Origin: Marinomonas fungiae
GTDB lineage: Bacteria > Pseudomonadota > Gammaproteobacteria > Pseudomonadales > Marinomonadaceae
Length of the DNA stretch: 64,000 nt
Assembly (NCBI RefSeq): GCF_001418205.1
Contig: NZ_LIQF01000007.1
Span: forward strand, 32,826 to 96,825
Reading direction: 5' to 3'
Below are positions 55,926 through 64,000 of this stretch, in pieces. The notes beneath the pieces are model-generated. The model saw nothing but the letters and a program-made list of their open reading frames with translations. It was not told the DNA's origin and made no database searches. Position 1 is the stretch's first letter, and the number at the start of each line of letters is the position of its first letter. The position numbers were made by a program, and so were the translations under genes.

Positions 55926-56633
55926 CTATTTTTGCTCCATTTGTGCCATCATTTCTGGGGTGATTTTTCCAGATAATGCCATTTGAATGGTATTTACAAG
56001 GCCGAGGAAACCCTCAGCACCTTGGTATAAATCAGCACCGGAGAAGATGTAGTTTTGACCATTTTCATTGGTCATAATTAATTGCGGCACGCCGCCAGAG
56101 CCGGGTAGACGGCTGAGTAACTGGCTGGCTTGTTGTACCATTTGATCCGCTTGCTGTTGTAGCGGGCTGCCATCTTGAAGAAGTTCTAACAGCTCTTGAG
56201 GATTGACCTCAATGCCTCGATCTGCGGCCACTTGCGTTGCAATCTTAGCCACTTCTGCGGCTTCAGAAGTGTCTACGCCGTCGACATAACGACGAATCTG
56301 TGCCGTATGCAGCAATTCACCTGCTAAACCTAGCTGTTGTGATTCGAGGAACAATGTTGCTAGAGTTAACGCACGTGAGGAAAATACGCCATCTGGTTTC
56401 TTCAACACGTTTTCAAAGTAAGCGTCGGAGAACTCTAAACCAGACAAAGATTGAATGCGTTCATCATTTGTCTTTGCATGCTCAGCAATGGCACTGGTTG
56501 GACGAGGGTTGTAGAACAATCCCACCGGAGCCATGGCAATATTGCCCAGCTCGGATTCGCGCAGTGCTTTGATCGCAGGCGCGGTCGCGTAACACCAACC
56601 ACACAATGGGTCGAATAAATAGGTGAATGTCAT
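55926..56633 (-). CDS. DsbA-family thioredoxin-like protein
   Basis: A protein of about 235 residues with the redox motif CGWC in LFDPLCGWCYATAPAI at its N-terminus, an inserted helical domain, and the cis-proline region GSGGVPQLIMTNE near 180. No signal peptide is visible from the ATG at 56633, so it is probably cytoplasmic like FrnE-type DsbA proteins. A longer frame to 56735 adds an unlikely tail and would intrude on the divergent promoter of the AraC gene. Confidence 0.82.
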   Translation of the reverse strand: MTFTYLFDPLCGWCYATAPAIKALRESELGNIAMAPVGLFYNPRPTSAIAEHAKTNDERIQSLSGLEFSDAYFENVLKKPDGVFSSRALTLATLFLESQQLGLAGELLHTAQIRRYVDGVDTSEAAEVAKIATQVAADRGIEVNPQELLELLQDGSPLQQQADQMVQQASQLLSRLPGSGGVPQLIMTNENGQNYIFSGADLYQGAEGFLGLVNTIQMALSGKITPEMMAQMEQK

Positions 56634-56797
56634 AAAAGGGCGATCCAAATGGTCATAAAGGCACACCATAAAACGAAACGCTGGATTTGAAAAGCATCGT
56701 GGCGTTGACAGATAAGCTAGGTTGATAGTGCGCAATTTTGTCCAATCACTTTGCTAGAATTTGCTGTAGTTTTATTGATCTAGATTGATAACACGCT

Positions 56798-57637
56798 ATG
56801 AGGTTGGATATGTCTGACGATAATCGTTTTACCTTTATGAACAGCCAAGGCTTGAAGGAGGTGATGTTACTGCAAGCGTCGATGACAGATTTTGCCTACA
56901 GTACCCATGCGCACGAGGAGTATTCGATCGGCGTGACACTCACCGGACGCCAAGACTTCTATACCCAAGGTACGTTTCATAAAAGCCATCCGGGACAAAT
57001 CATGGTGTTTAACCCAGGCGATGCACACGATGGCGAGTCTGGTGACGATACGACGCTTACCTACAGTATGCTTTACATTCATCCCGAGCAGTTTAAACCT
57101 TATCTCACAGCGCTTGAAGTGGCTAATCCAGAACAATTTCGGATTCAGGATGCGGTGTTTTCTGATCTGGAGGTGCAGGACAAAATCTTGCGTTTAGCGC
57201 GTTTGATAGAGTTAAAAACAGCAACGTCGAGTGAGTATGAAAGCTTGCTTTTCGAGTTGACGGAACAGCTAGTGCGCTATCAATCCCAGCAGCCATTAAT
57301 GGCCGAGACGCGCCGCCAGTTACTGTTAGAGCGGGCCAAAGAATATCTTCAAGATCATTATCAAGACGAAGTATCATTGGATGACTTGTGCCGCGTGGCG
57401 TGCATGTCGAAATATCATTTTCTGCGTTGTTTCAAAGCCTATACCGGAATGACGCCTCATCAATATTGGCTCAATGTGCGTATACATCGTGGCCAGCAGG
57501 CGCTGCGTTCTGGGGTGCCTGTACTGGATGTGATGAGTGAATTGGGTTTTAACGATCTCAGTCACTTTAATCGTCGTTTTAAACCTGTATTTGGCATGAC
57601 GCCACGGCAGTATCAGCAACTGATTCTCGCCCGCTAA
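56798..57637 (+). CDS. AraC-family transcriptional regulator
   Basis: A 279-residue regulator with an N-terminal cupin sensor (STHAHEEYSIGVTLTGRQDFY, PGQIMVFNPGDAHDGES) and two C-terminal helix-turn-helix units (LDDLCRVACMSKYHFLRCFK; LSHFNRRFKPVFGMTPRQY). It is followed after 56 bp by a LysE-type exporter on the same strand, a common pairing in which the regulator senses the exported amino acid. ATG at 56810 is an equally likely start. Confidence 0.9.
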   Translation: MRLDMSDDNRFTFMNSQGLKEVMLLQASMTDFAYSTHAHEEYSIGVTLTGRQDFYTQGTFHKSHPGQIMVFNPGDAHDGESGDDTTLTYSMLYIHPEQFKPYLTALEVANPEQFRIQDAVFSDLEVQDKILRLARLIELKTATSSEYESLLFELTEQLVRYQSQQPLMAETRRQLLLERAKEYLQDHYQDEVSLDDLCRVACMSKYHFLRCFKAYTGMTPHQYWLNVRIHRGQQALRSGVPVLDVMSELGFNDLSHFNRRFKPVFGMTPRQYQQLILAR

Positions 57638-57693
57638 TTTCTATCTATTGTTTGCTCCTGTGATCCGACACAAACGCCGTTGGAGGCTTTACT

Positions 57694-58293
57694 ATGCTTG
57701 AAATTTTTATATTTGCCTTGGTGATGATGTACAGCCCTGGCCCTGTGAACATGTTGTCTTTATTTGCAGGGGTTTCCGATTATGGTTGGCGCGCCTTGCG
57801 TTTCTGTGCTGGTGTAGGAGCGGCCATGTGCTTGTTATTTTTAGCCACTGGTTATCTGGGCAGCTCTTTCATGACAGGAGTCTTGCAAGGTGTGGCGGCG
57901 TTGATCGGGGGCGCTTACATTGCTTACTTGGCGGTAAAAATTATTAAGGCGAGTTTTTCCTCCCAGCACGCGGACCGTACCCCGCAAAATCTGACGTTTG
58001 TATCTGGTTTTTTAATGCAGTTAACCAATCCGAAGGCAATGGTTGCCGTGTTACCGATTGTCACCGTGCAGTTCCCGCAAGCACAGGTCGAAGGTCTGAT
58101 GATCCTGCTGATGTCAGTTTTCTTGGGAGCGATGGCAGGCGGTGCGCCCGCCAGTTATTTTGTGGCAGGCCACCGCCTTAAACAAGCAGTGTTGAATCCA
58201 ACGATAATGCGCTGGCTACAAAGGGTCATGGGAGTGACCTTACTGGCACTTGCACTGCAATTTCTTTATAACGGATACCTTCTGCTGTCTTAA
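57694..58293 (+). CDS. LysE/RhtB-family amino acid exporter
   Basis: A 199-residue membrane protein with about six helices and the family start FALVMMYSPGPVNMLSLFAGVSDYG. FLMQLTNPKAMVAVLP near residue 107 is the second conserved block. It exports an amino acid or related compound. GGAGG precedes the ATG. It is probably controlled by the AraC protein upstream. Confidence 0.88.
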   Translation: MLEIFIFALVMMYSPGPVNMLSLFAGVSDYGWRALRFCAGVGAAMCLLFLATGYLGSSFMTGVLQGVAALIGGAYIAYLAVKIIKASFSSQHADRTPQNLTFVSGFLMQLTNPKAMVAVLPIVTVQFPQAQVEGLMILLMSVFLGAMAGGAPASYFVAGHRLKQAVLNPTIMRWLQRVMGVTLLALALQFLYNGYLLLS

Positions 58294-58295
58294 CG

Positions 58296-58326
58296 AAAAA
58301 GGCTGAACCCAAAGGTTCAGCCTTTT
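58296..58326. terminator. Bidirectional terminator
   Basis: A 12-bp perfect stem (AAAGGCTGAACC / GGTTCAGCCTTT) around a CAAA loop, with A5 before and TTTT after. It separates the convergent LysE and MFS genes. Confidence 0.9.
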
Positions 58327-58347
58327 GCATCGCATGTTAAAAATCGC

Positions 58348-60081
58348 TTATCGAGCTGGCGCTTCTTCAGGATGCGTATTCTCCACGTGGTGTTTTTCCG
58401 AAACTCGACGGACTGCCATGTTGGCGAAAAAAGCGACAACCAATAGCAAGGCCATGGCATACATAGTGGTGTTATACAGGCTTGACGTCGGATCCACTGT
58501 CCCTGCTGGAGCTATGTCCATCAGACGGCTTAAGGTGACTGTTTTTGAGGCGATCAAGGCTTCCAATTGATCTACCCCAGCGCCAAAAGCTTGTTGGAAT
58601 CGAGCTGGGTCAACGCTTGCCGCAAGATTGTGAATCGCGTTATTAAGCGATTGCTCGCGCAAGTAGGTGATCGCAAATGGTCCCAATACCCCTGCCGTAC
58701 TCCAAGCGGTCAGAAGACGACCGTGAATACCGCCCACGTGCAGCGTACCGAAGATATCGGCTAGGTAAGCTGGAATCGTGGCAAAACCACCACCATACAT
58801 AGTGAAGATAATCATGGTCGCAATGCAGAACAGCACCAGCCAGATAACCGCAGGGTTGCTGCTAACTTGGCTTGCCACATAGGGAATGGAAACATACAGC
58901 ACCATACCAATTAGGAAGAAGCAGTAGAAGGTGTTCTTGCGACCAATATAGTCGGAGGCGGATGCCCAGAAGAAGCGTCCAACCATGTTAAAAACACTGA
59001 TCATCAAGACGTAGGTGGCGGCAAATCCTGCGTCGACAATGGTGGGTAAAGTGGTGCCAAAGATTTCCGTCATCATGGTTTTGGCGACGCCGATTACACC
59101 GATCCCCGCGGTCACGTTCAAACATAGTACTAACCACAATAGGTAGAACTGCGGTGTTTTGAGCGCTTGGTCAATGTGTACATGATTCTCAGAAATCAGG
59201 CTTGTTTTCTTCTCTACTTCCGCTGGAGGATTCCACCCCTCTGGTTTCCAGCCCGGCGCGGGTACGCGGTAAGCAAACGCGGCGATGGTCATAATGATAA
59301 AGTAGACAATGCCAAGGGTGATAAATACCCCTGCGACCCCGGTATCTCCCGTGTTGACCACGTACACACCCTCAGGCCCTGGGACCGGCATTTTGGCCAT
59401 GTCGGCGGCACTTGCCACGACCACTTCTAAACGCTCGCCTGCGACTTCAACAAAACGACGTCCGGCGTCAGTTATCAGCGTTAAATCCGCCACTTGACCG
59501 AGGTACTGGGGCGCCACATAGAATTTAGATAACAGCCATTCTTTAAGTGGTGCGCCAATCATGGCACCGCCACCAAAGCCCATAATCGCCATCCCGGTGG
59601 CCATCCCCCTTCGGTCGGGGAACCAGCGTATTAAAGTACTGACTGGGGAAACATAACCTAAGCCAAGGCCACAACCGCCGAGCACACCGTAGCCCAAATA
59701 CAATAACCAGAGTTGATCCCAGAGAATCCCTAAGCTGCCAACCAAAAAACCGCCGCCCCATAGAATCGCAGCGAGAAAACCAACTGCGCGCGGGCCGACT
59801 TTCTCCAGCCATTTACCGCCAATGGCTGCGGCTAGGCCTAAAAAGACAATGGCGGTGGAGAATATCCACACGACAGAGCTTAACGTCCAGTCGTCTGCAG
59901 CACTGGCGACAACGCCATGTTGGCGTACTAACGGCGGATTAAAAATACTCCACGCATAGACGGAGCCGATACAGAGGTGAATCGCAATGGATGCGGGTGG
60001 AACGCGCCATCGGTTGAACCCTGGCTTGGCGACAATGCGTTCTTTGAGCAGGAAAGATAAAGGACCAGATGTGTTCGACAT
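58348..60081 (-). CDS. OFA-family MFS carrier (oxalate/formate antiporter family)
   Basis: A 577-residue major facilitator with about twelve helices. IHLCIGSVYAWSIFNPPL near residue 33 and LGYVSPVSTLIRWFPDRRGMATGMAIMGFG near 150 are typical of the OFA family, with a cytoplasmic loop carrying extra residues near 190-260. Members move oxalate, formate, pyruvate or other monocarboxylates. It lies 23 bp downstream of the two-component genes on the same strand, so those probably govern it. Confidence 0.87.
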   Translation of the reverse strand: MSNTSGPLSFLLKERIVAKPGFNRWRVPPASIAIHLCIGSVYAWSIFNPPLVRQHGVVASAADDWTLSSVVWIFSTAIVFLGLAAAIGGKWLEKVGPRAVGFLAAILWGGGFLVGSLGILWDQLWLLYLGYGVLGGCGLGLGYVSPVSTLIRWFPDRRGMATGMAIMGFGGGAMIGAPLKEWLLSKFYVAPQYLGQVADLTLITDAGRRFVEVAGERLEVVVASAADMAKMPVPGPEGVYVVNTGDTGVAGVFITLGIVYFIIMTIAAFAYRVPAPGWKPEGWNPPAEVEKKTSLISENHVHIDQALKTPQFYLLWLVLCLNVTAGIGVIGVAKTMMTEIFGTTLPTIVDAGFAATYVLMISVFNMVGRFFWASASDYIGRKNTFYCFFLIGMVLYVSIPYVASQVSSNPAVIWLVLFCIATMIIFTMYGGGFATIPAYLADIFGTLHVGGIHGRLLTAWSTAGVLGPFAITYLREQSLNNAIHNLAASVDPARFQQAFGAGVDQLEALIASKTVTLSRLMDIAPAGTVDPTSSLYNTTMYAMALLLVVAFFANMAVRRVSEKHHVENTHPEEAPAR

Positions 60082-60104
60082 AAGGTATTACTCCGCTTTT
60101 ATAT

Positions 60105-62063
60105 TTATTGTTGCTGTCGATGTGAAATGGATAGCCCCAACCCTGTTCCAGAATATGAAGTAGAGAAAAAGGGGTCAAAGATGCGTGTTAGATGGTCGGG
60201 GGCGATGCCACAACCATTATCGCGAACGCTTAACTGAATACGGCCACGCCCTGTGTCTCGACTTCTAATGCGTATTTCGCCGTCCTGCCCGATGGCGTTA
60301 GCACTATTCATAATCAGATTAATCAAAATTTGCTGTAACGGTGGAGCATCAGCGAGGGCGAGTTGTGTTGCATGAAGCTCAAGTGTTAAACGAATCTGAC
60401 GGCGCTGTAATTCGTGTTTTACTAAGGTTTGTGTTTTACGCACGACGTCGTTGACATCAATTGGGGTCAGCGTGTGCTGTTCAGTGGTCGGGCGAGCCAG
60501 TTTTAATAGATCATTGATAATGCTACGGATGCGATCGACCTGCGCAATGATCAGTTCTGCATCTTGGCGTATTTCAGGGGTGGCTTGTTCGCCCAGTTCA
60601 TCCAGTAATAAGTCCATATAGCCTAAGATTACGGCTGTGGGGTTATTAATCTCGTGAGCAATGCCTGCGGTTAATTCTCCTAAAGCGGCCAGCTTGCCTT
60701 GTTCAACTAATTGTTCACGGGTGCGATTGAGAAGCACAATGTGTTGCTGCAACTCCGCGGTACGTTGACTGAGAGCTTGGGTGCGCTGGTTGACCTTTTC
60801 TTCCAGTTGCTCAGCAGCTTGTTGGATCGCGTTATGTTGGCTGTCAAGCTGGCTTAGCATGTCGTTAAAATGCAGGGCCAGTTGCTGTACTTCATCGGTA
60901 GAGTGTTGGCTGGGCAGTGGTTGACGCTCGCCATCGCGGACGCGATCCATCGCAGCGGTCATGCTTTCTAATGGTTTGGAAATGGCGCGAGCCCCGCGTA
61001 TGGTGATCGCCACACAGCATAGCAATACCCCAACAAAGAGCCATAGCAAGAGCTCCAGCCAGGTATAAAAACTCTCTAGGAAAGGCGCTTCCTGAAAGCC
61101 TGCGTAGAGCATGCCGACGCGCTGATTATGTACATCCAGCACGGGTTCGTAGGCAGAAATATACCAATCCTGCACGACATAGGCCCGATCTAGCCAACGC
61201 TGCCCTTGCAGCAGTACTTGTGATTTCACTTGCTCCGATACCTGAGTACCTAGGGCTCGTTGTTGTGGTGTGCTTGGATGGGGGACGTTAGTGCTGATAC
61301 GCACATCATCCAAAAATAACGTTACGGTACCAACGACATTATCAGGCAAGCTACCTGGCCCGTAGACAGTGCCGCGAATGCTGTCGACCAACTGAAAGTT
61401 ACCATTCATAAGCACGCCAGCGGCGAGCAAAGCAATGGTTTCGCCTTGGTCATTTTGCACAGGTTGCATCAAATGCAGCATCATGCCCCGTTGTTCTATT
61501 CTATCTGGCTGCGCCACTAAGTGGACACTGGCTTGCTCGGCAAGTTGATGAGAAAGGCTGTCTAGCTCGCTGTGGCTGAAAATTTGAACGCCACTCAGCG
61601 CACCTTCTCGCAGCGATTTATCCAACAAAGGCTGAGCAGGATAGCCGCAGGTTAAGGTTCGCAACTCACAGCCTTTCAGTGATAAGACGCGTACATAATC
61701 CACACCAGCGGCGCGGGCTAACGTGTTTTCTAACGTTATCAACGAGATGGAGAGAGGCTCGGGTTTGGTTTGGCTAGCGCTGATTAAAGCGGGACGAAAG
61801 CGGTAGTCACTAGCGAGGAGTGATAGACGCATCAAATGTTGCTGTTGTGTCGCCAAAAACGCCTCATGAGCGACGGCTAGGTCGGTGTTAGCTTTCATTA
61901 ATAGCTGACGATAACCTACTTCTTGGCTCCATAAGTAAGCCAAGCCAATGACCCCCGGCAAGATTAGCAGCAGGGGAAACAGCGTCAGTCGCAATAGTCG
62001 ATAACGGAGACTGTTGCGCCGTCGTGACCAACGTCGGTTATTGTTCGAGGGCGCTGCGTTCAT
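60105..62063 (-). CDS. Sensor histidine kinase, C-terminally truncated
   Basis: A 652-residue membrane kinase: TM1 (23-45), periplasmic Cache-like sensor (46-330), TM2 (336-356), HAMP (356-410), coiled coil, HisKA with His470 (GIAHEINNP), then an HATPase with N box (NLIMNSANA), G1 (DNGCGI), F box (FDPFFS) and G2 (GTGLGLS). It stops nine residues after the G2 box (ISHRQQQ), where relatives run on some 30-40 residues through HGG and the final strands. Neighbouring frames show no continuation, so a real end deletion is likely. It overlaps the regulator gene by 26 bp. Confidence 0.88.
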   Translation of the reverse strand: MNAAPSNNNRRWSRRRNSLRYRLLRLTLFPLLLILPGVIGLAYLWSQEVGYRQLLMKANTDLAVAHEAFLATQQQHLMRLSLLASDYRFRPALISASQTKPEPLSISLITLENTLARAAGVDYVRVLSLKGCELRTLTCGYPAQPLLDKSLREGALSGVQIFSHSELDSLSHQLAEQASVHLVAQPDRIEQRGMMLHLMQPVQNDQGETIALLAAGVLMNGNFQLVDSIRGTVYGPGSLPDNVVGTVTLFLDDVRISTNVPHPSTPQQRALGTQVSEQVKSQVLLQGQRWLDRAYVVQDWYISAYEPVLDVHNQRVGMLYAGFQEAPFLESFYTWLELLLWLFVGVLLCCVAITIRGARAISKPLESMTAAMDRVRDGERQPLPSQHSTDEVQQLALHFNDMLSQLDSQHNAIQQAAEQLEEKVNQRTQALSQRTAELQQHIVLLNRTREQLVEQGKLAALGELTAGIAHEINNPTAVILGYMDLLLDELGEQATPEIRQDAELIIAQVDRIRSIINDLLKLARPTTEQHTLTPIDVNDVVRKTQTLVKHELQRRQIRLTLELHATQLALADAPPLQQILINLIMNSANAIGQDGEIRIRSRDTGRGRIQLSVRDNGCGIAPDHLTRIFDPFFSTSYSGTGLGLSISHRQQQ

Positions 62064-63429
62064 CGCTACCTTGCTGACGCTTGCGATCTAATGTTTTACG
62101 AGTGATGCCCAGCTGCTTGGCCGCTTGTGTTTTATTGCCGCTGTGCACTTGGAGTACCCGTTCTATATGGCAACACTCCACTTGTTGTAACGTCCAATCT
62201 AGCGGGTAGCCTTCCATTGTTGAGGTCGCGTGCGAGCTTGGTTGCAATAGGTCTTGGGGGAACATGCCCAAGAGTAGGCAGCGTTCCACTAGGTTTTTTA
62301 ACTCACGAATATTCCCAGGCCAGCGCTGTTGGCGCATGATCTGAAAGTCCGCTTGGGAAAATTGAATGGGTTTTATGGACAGGTCTTTGCTTAGGCGCTG
62401 AATTAAGTGCTCGGTTAATATCGGCAGGTCTTGCAGTCGTTCTCGTAACGGCGGCAGCTGACATTGCAACACATTAAGGCGATAAAATAAGTCCTCACGA
62501 AAGTGCCCATGTTGGACTTCTTCGACGAGGTTTTTATTCGACGCGGCGATGATGCGCACATCCACTTTTATATCGCGTTCGGTACCTAGGGGACGAATGC
62601 GGCCATCTTCTAGCACACGCAGTAATTTTGCCTGCAGGGTGAGCGGCATTTCTGAGATTTCATCAAGAAATAAGGTGCCGTGGTCGGCATAGCTAAATAG
62701 GCCTTCTCGGGGTTGGTGGGCATTGGTGAAAGCTCCCTTTACATGGCCGAATAGCTCTGATTCCATGAGTTCGGGTGACAGCGCTGCGCAATTTACTGGA
62801 ACAAACGCCCCGTGCCGTCCGCTAAATTGGTGTAAAGCGCGAGCAGCGAGCTCTTTCCCCGTGCCACTTTCACCCTGCAGTAAAACCGCCGAGGGGGCTG
62901 GCGCGATACGCTTTATCAAAGTGTTTAATGCCTGAATAGCAGAGCTTTCGCCAATCAAACGAGCCGACTGCTGGTCGTTTAGCTGGCGTTGTAAAACAAA
63001 GTTTTCCCTTGAAAGTCGGCGATGATCGAGGCTTTTCTTAATCGCGGCACGCATTTGCTCAATGCGAAAAGGTTTCAAAATCAGATCGCTGGCGCCTAGG
63101 CGCAAGGCATCGATGGCATGATTCATATCGGCAAACGCAGTCATAAAGATCACATCGCAATGGTTGCCAGCATCGCGCAAGGTCTGAATCCATTGCACGC
63201 CTGAGCGCTCAGGCATACATATGTCCACCACTAATAAATCGTAGTGTTTTTCTAGCCGTAGCAGATCCGCTTGTTGCGTTGAATCCGCACAGTCTACCTC
63301 TCGGTACAGCTTACTTAGTGCTCGCTGTAAAAAATCCCGAATACCTGCTTCGTCATCAACAATTAGTATCGCTATGTCGGACGGCTTAGCCGGGGCGGGC
63401 CGTTCATTCCATTGTTCGTTGATCGCCAT
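62038..63429 (-). CDS. Sigma-54-dependent response regulator, NtrC family
   Basis: A 463-residue activator with a receiver domain (Asp25-Asp26, phosphoacceptor Asp69 in LLVVDICMPE), AAA+ domain (Walker A GESGTGKE near 176; Walker B GTLFLDEISEMP) and a Fis-type helix-turn-helix at the end (NKTQAAKQLGITRKTLDRK). The sigma-54 contact loop reads GAFTNA instead of GAFTGA, a variant that occurs in active members. It resembles DctD-type regulators of organic acid uptake and should act with the kinase gene it overlaps. Confidence 0.92.
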   Translation of the reverse strand: MAINEQWNERPAPAKPSDIAILIVDDEAGIRDFLQRALSKLYREVDCADSTQQADLLRLEKHYDLLVVDICMPERSGVQWIQTLRDAGNHCDVIFMTAFADMNHAIDALRLGASDLILKPFRIEQMRAAIKKSLDHRRLSRENFVLQRQLNDQQSARLIGESSAIQALNTLIKRIAPAPSAVLLQGESGTGKELAARALHQFSGRHGAFVPVNCAALSPELMESELFGHVKGAFTNAHQPREGLFSYADHGTLFLDEISEMPLTLQAKLLRVLEDGRIRPLGTERDIKVDVRIIAASNKNLVEEVQHGHFREDLFYRLNVLQCQLPPLRERLQDLPILTEHLIQRLSKDLSIKPIQFSQADFQIMRQQRWPGNIRELKNLVERCLLLGMFPQDLLQPSSHATSTMEGYPLDWTLQQVECCHIERVLQVHSGNKTQAAKQLGITRKTLDRKRQQGSDERSALEQ

Positions 63430-63712
63430 CTTTATTGTTCTTGTATTGCTTAAGTGGGTCAGCGAACACCGTCGCCGTTGCTATTCAATGTAACGTGCAG
63501 GGCTTGAAAGTGGAAGACTCAAAGCGATCCGAAAACGACCTGTTGTAAAGGGGAGTAAGAGGAATGCAGCAAACAGGGAGAAAAAGGGGAACGGCAGTGC
63601 AACCTTAGCAGGGCGGTTGAAATATCAGTCTACGTCGTTAAGTCTATTAGTACGGATGAGCAAACAGCTCCGTTGTAGAAACTCAAACACAAAGCAAGTA
63701 ACCAAGGAGAAC
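63430..63712. other. Intergenic region before the DUF2383 gene
   Basis: A 283-bp gap holding the divergent promoters of the two-component operon and the right-edge gene. I see no clear sigma-54 or sigma-28 element and no structural RNA. Confidence 0.4.
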
Positions 63713-63715
63713 ATG

Positions 63716-64000
63716 ATGTTACAACATACACCAGAGGTTAATCATATTGCAGACATTATCAAAGTCATGAACAGTGGCATTGAGTTTTACCAAGAAGCAA
63801 AAGAGAAAATAGACCGTCCTGAATACACCAGCTTCTTTAACCGTATGATTGATGCCAAGGAGTCTGCGGTATTTGAACTGCAAAAGTATGCGGTAGTGGA
63901 GAAAGGCGATTTGGAAACGGGTTCAGATTCGATGACAGAGGCGCGTAAAATTTACACTAAACTGGTCGATAAAATTTCCACAGGAAGTAGCGCTGAAAAC
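63716..64000 (+). CDS. DUF2383 / PA2169-family four-helix-bundle protein (partial)
   Basis: The first 95 residues of a frame that runs off the right edge. Two adjacent ATGs (63713, 63716) follow AAGGAG; the second has the better spacing. The sequence (IADIIKVMNSGIEFYQEAKEKI, then SFFNRMIDAKESAVFELQKY) is all-helical and matches the ferritin-like PA2169/DUF2383 family, which is often stress-induced. No function is established. Confidence 0.75.
   Translation, partial: MLQHTPEVNHIADIIKVMNSGIEFYQEAKEKIDRPEYTSFFNRMIDAKESAVFELQKYAVVEKGDLETGSDSMTEARKIYTKLVDKISTGSSAEN

Noticed and set aside
62700-62740. GAFTNA instead of GAFTGA as a sign of a dead sigma-54 activator
   Set aside because: The substitution occurs in functional members, and all other AAA+ motifs are intact.
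63563-63608. Possible 14-codon leader peptide before the DUF2383 gene
   Set aside because: The GA-rich stretch is too close to its ATG for a good ribosome site and no attenuator structure follows.

Overview
The window looks like chromosomal DNA of a marine gammaproteobacterium of the Oceanospirillales, most likely Marinomonas or a close relative. The main reason is a complete dddD-dddT / dddB-dddC dimethylsulfoniopropionate (DMSP) cluster, the arrangement first described in Marinomonas. Other clues are two BCCT osmolyte carriers, an oxalate/formate-type MFS carrier, many LysR regulators and moderate G+C. I saw no rRNA, tRNA, CRISPR array, prophage or insertion sequence. The assignment rests on gene content, not on a database search.

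Layout. 1-632: start of an acidic, probably type I-secreted protein that runs off the left edge. 1026-7673: small transporters (TauE/SafE, EamA), LysR and AraC regulators, a glutathione transferase, an esterase and a small membrane protein. 7767-14858: a calcium-loop protein behind a flagellar-type (sigma-28) promoter, a DUF4432 epimerase-like protein, a chemoreceptor, a 3-hydroxyisobutyrate-dehydrogenase-like enzyme, a DUF481 outer-membrane protein and a YgjP metallopeptidase. 14908-18762: YghU-type glutathione transferase, branched-chain aminotransferase and a BCCT carrier. 19273-24475: NAD-dependent molybdenum formate dehydrogenase fdsGBAD. 25041-28025: transhydrogenase pntAB, divergent from fds.

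28100-37999 is one minus-strand operon that older annotation would call urea carboxylase/allophanate hydrolase. I read it as a guanidine assimilation operon: ABC importer, two DUF1989 subunits (carboxyguanidine deiminase, CgdAB), biotin-dependent guanidine carboxylase and allophanate hydrolase. Its leader holds a textbook guanidine-I (ykkC) riboswitch. The 85-nt gap before the carboxylase gene holds two hairpins with identical ACGA loops, the signature of a guanidine-II (mini-ykkC) riboswitch. About 55 nt upstream of the guanidine-I element is a near-consensus sigma-54 promoter. The operon therefore appears to sense guanidine twice by RNA and nitrogen status once by promoter type. This is the most notable observation in the window.

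38273-40594 is a LysR gene divergent from a tripartite-tricarboxylate-transporter remnant: tctC is intact, tctB is cut short and tctA is absent. 40550-49299 is the DMSP module: LysR (probable dddR), dddC, dddB, then the divergent dddD and dddT. DMSP enters by DddT, DddD releases DMS and makes 3-hydroxypropionyl-CoA or 3-hydroxypropionate, and DddB and DddC take this through malonate semialdehyde to acetyl-CoA.

49491-52843 is a zinc-homeostasis locus (COG0523 GTPase plus DUF1826 protein behind a Zur-type palindrome) next to a divergent DUF2252 gene. 52845-58293 holds an HD-GYP signalling protein with a large insert, a DsbA-family protein, an AraC regulator and a LysE exporter. 58348-63429 is an OFA-family carrier with a sensor kinase and sigma-54 response regulator; the kinase lacks the end of its ATPase domain. 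A DUF2383/PA2169-type protein runs off the right edge.
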